Assembly (NCBI GenBank): GCA_007121485.1 | Contig: SKKM01000248.1 | Span: forward strand, 1-7,643 | Reading direction: 5' to 3' | DNA: 7,643 nt | Origin: Wenzhouxiangella sp. | GTDB taxonomy: Bacteria > Pseudomonadota > Gammaproteobacteria > Xanthomonadales > Wenzhouxiangellaceae | Part shown: positions 5,932 through 7,643 of the stretch, in pieces | Numbering within the stretch: the stretch's first letter is position 1 | Layout of the letters: each line of letters starts with the position of its first letter | Program-made: the position numbers and the translations under genes | Notes under the pieces: generated by a model | The model's database searches: none | Told to the model about the DNA's origin: nothing | What the model saw: only the letters and a program-made list of their open reading frames with translations

Positions 5932-7643
5932 TCAGACCTGTACCACGCGATAGCGCAGGCGCAGGAAGCGCTGGGCGTTGCTCAAGACCAGGAAGGCGTC
6001 CTTGAGATTGCGCCGGTCGAAGGTATTTAGCGTGACCGGATTGAGGCGGTTGTCGGGGATTTGCCCCTGCTCCAGGTTATACGCCTGGTGGCGGTACTGG
6101 GTTCCGGCGATGAACTCCAGCGCATCACCCAGATCGGCCGTCATGCTGGCCGTCAGAAAGCCGGCCGCGCGGATGTCGTCGAGCCGCCGGAAGGAATTCT
6201 GGGCCACCGAAGCGCTGGCCATGGCGTGGACCCGGATCACGTCGACCATCGGCGCGGTGCCGCGGCGCTTCAGATCCAGCGAGTCCTGGTACTTGCCGCT
6301 CTTTTCCAGCACGAAATCGCGGAAGAACCCCAGCGGCGGGGTGCGCGTCTGCGCGTTGTGGGCCAGGCAGCCCAGAAAAGCCGGCGATTGGCTGGCCCGC
6401 TCGGCGATCCACTGCTTGAGCGCGTCGGCGAGGTGGGTTTGTCCATGCACACCGTCGAGGTCGAAGAAGATCGAGCTCTTGAGCAAGGCCGGCCGGTCGG
6501 GCTTGTCGATCCAGGCCGAAAAGCGCTCCTTCCACACCGACAGTGGCTGGCGCAGTTCGGGATTGGTGGCCATGATGTTGCCCTTGCACAGCGGGTAGCC
6601 CAGCTCGGCCAGGCCGTCGCAGACAAAGCTGGCAAGGTCGCGGAAATAGTCACCGTGCTCGCCCGGCCGGTAGTCGTCGTCCAGCACCAGGGCGTTGTCC
6701 TGGTCGGTAACCAGCGATTGCTCATCGCGCGCCATGGAGCCGTGGGCCAGGAAACAGTAGGGCACCGGCGGCGGTCCGAGGCGGGCCTCGGCCAGTTCCA
6801 GCAGGCGCTGCTTGAAGGCCCGGCCCATGGTCGCCACCGCCGAGCCGATCATCGCCGCGGTGGCGCCTTCGTTGACCATGCGCACGAAGCTGCCGCGAAC
6901 GTCGGGCAGAAGGCGGATCAGGCCGTCGAGATCCGCCTGGTCGTGGATATTGCGCACCACGAACAGGCTGTTGCGGCTCTCGTGGCCGACGACGTCGGCC
7001 AGGTCGATCACCCCGACCGGCTTCATGCGCTCGGTCACCGGCAGGTGGTGCACGTTGTGCTTCAGCATCGCCATGAGGGCCGCGAACAGGTAGTCGTCGC
7101 TTTCCACGCTGACCAGCGACTCCGACATGATCTCGCCCAGCGGCGTTTCGTGCGGCAAACCGGCGGCGACGACCCGGCGGCGCAGATCGCTGTCGGTCAC
7201 GATCCCAACCAGCCGGGGATGATCCTCGGGCTGGTCGTCGGCACAGACCAGCATGCACGACACGCCAACCTCGGTCATCAGGCGGGCGGCTTCACCAACC
7301 TCGGCGGTAGCCGGCAACATCACCGGCGCGCGCTGCACCAGGCGCTGCACCCGGGTGGTCATCATCTCGCTGCCGGCGCGGCTGCGCGAGCCGGCATGGC
7401 GCAGGCGGGTACGGTCCTCGACCTCGATGAAATCGGCAAAGGCGTCGCTTTGCTCGCACAGTTCGCGAAACACCGCCGCCGGAATGAAATACAGCAGCGT
7501 GTCTTCCTGCGCCCGCACCGGAAAACGGGCGCCGCGCCCGCTGATCAGGCCGATCTGGCCGAAGATGTCGCCCTCGCCCAGGCGGTTGTAGAACTCGCCG
7601 CTGCTGCGGAACACCTCGACCGAGCCCTGGCGCACGTAGTGCA
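5932..7643 (-). CDS. cNMP-binding/CBS/DUF294 GlnD-like nucleotidyltransferase protein (5' end outside window)
   Basis: About 569 residues are visible; the frame is open to the window edge, so the GTG at 7635 is an internal Val. Numbering from that Val, the order is: end of a cyclic-nucleotide-binding domain (1-75, LGEGDIFGQIGL), two CBS domains (about 95-155 and 165-220, with VGIVTDSDLRRRVV and HHLPVTERMKPVGVIDLAD), a DUF294 nucleotidyltransferase domain and a C-terminal substrate-binding domain. The nucleotidyltransferase motif is HGSMARDEQ followed by TDQDNALVL, with G299, S300, D311 and D313 in the GS...DxD pattern shared with GlnD. It is therefore probably active in transferring a nucleotide, to an unknown target. 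CBS domains usually bind adenine nucleotides. In the first domain the FGE of cAMP-binding proteins reads FGQ, so canonical cAMP binding is doubtful. Its exonuclease partner follows by 4 nt. From memory, similar gene pairs sit near acetate permease genes in Pseudomonas. Confidence 0.92.
   Translation of the reverse strand, partial: HYVRQGSVEVFRSSGEFYNRLGEGDIFGQIGLISGRGARFPVRAQEDTLLYFIPAAVFRELCEQSDAFADFIEVEDRTRLRHAGSRSRAGSEMMTTRVQRLVQRAPVMLPATAEVGEAARLMTEVGVSCMLVCADDQPEDHPRLVGIVTDSDLRRRVVAAGLPHETPLGEIMSESLVSVESDDYLFAALMAMLKHNVHHLPVTERMKPVGVIDLADVVGHESRNSLFVVRNIHDQADLDGLIRLLPDVRGSFVRMVNEGATAAMIGSAVATMGRAFKQRLLELAEARLGPPPVPYCFLAHGSMARDEQSLVTDQDNALVLDDDYRPGEHGDYFRDLASFVCDGLAELGYPLCKGNIMATNPELRQPLSVWKERFSAWIDKPDRPALLKSSIFFDLDGVHGQTHLADALKQWIAERASQSPAFLGCLAHNAQTRTPPLGFFRDFVLEKSGKYQDSLDLKRRGTAPMVDVIRVHAMASASVAQNSFRRLDDIRAAGFLTASMTADLGDALEFIAGTQYRHQAYNLEQGQIPDNRLNPVTLNTFDRRNLKDAFLVLSNAQRFLRLRYRVVQV

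Noticed and set aside
6125..7258. Minus-strand frames of 150-180 codons inside the cNMP/CBS/DUF294 gene
   Set aside because: They are out-of-frame shadows with Arg/Pro/Ser-rich translations; the main frame carries intact domains throughout.

Overview
The window is about 66% G+C (estimated by eye), gene-dense and arranged like a proteobacterial chromosome. The protein families and their combination (MoeA, a DUF6494-type small protein, a PAS-GGDEF-EAL protein, a DmdC/FadE-like acyl-CoA dehydrogenase of about 600 residues, and an exonuclease paired with a cNMP/CBS/nucleotidyltransferase protein) suggest a high-GC gammaproteobacterium. This assignment comes from family knowledge; no marker gene in the window fixes the taxon. 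No tRNA, rRNA, CRISPR array, transposase or phage gene was seen.

Layout from left to right: the 3' end of moeA (+) is followed by a convergent gap of 132 nt filled by a structured repeat. Next come a small DUF6494-like gene (-) and a gap of about 330 nt that contains a doubtful leader ORF. A c-di-GMP protein (+) with pseudo-receiver, PAS, degenerate GGDEF and intact EAL domains follows. After a 68-nt gap with a candidate promoter and an operator-like inverted repeat comes a large acyl-CoA dehydrogenase (+). A second convergent gap of 134 nt holds an inverted copy of the same repeat. The right end is a two-gene minus-strand operon: a cyclic-nucleotide-binding/CBS/GlnD-like nucleotidyltransferase protein, cut by the window edge, and then a DEDDh exonuclease.

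The most notable signal is the pair of 93-bp repeats at 461-553 (+) and 5071-5163 (-). They match at 78 of 93 positions without gaps. Each folds into three successive hairpins, and the third hairpin differs between copies by two compensatory base-pair changes. Each copy occupies a convergent intergenic gap of almost the same size, with the same end facing the outer gene. This looks like a REP/BIME-like family or a structured 3'-end element whose fold is under selection.

Functionally, the EAL protein probably lowers c-di-GMP, the dehydrogenase oxidises an acyl-CoA, and the right-hand operon pairs a ligand-sensing nucleotidyltransferase-like protein with a nuclease. Nothing in the sequence shows that these genes form one pathway.
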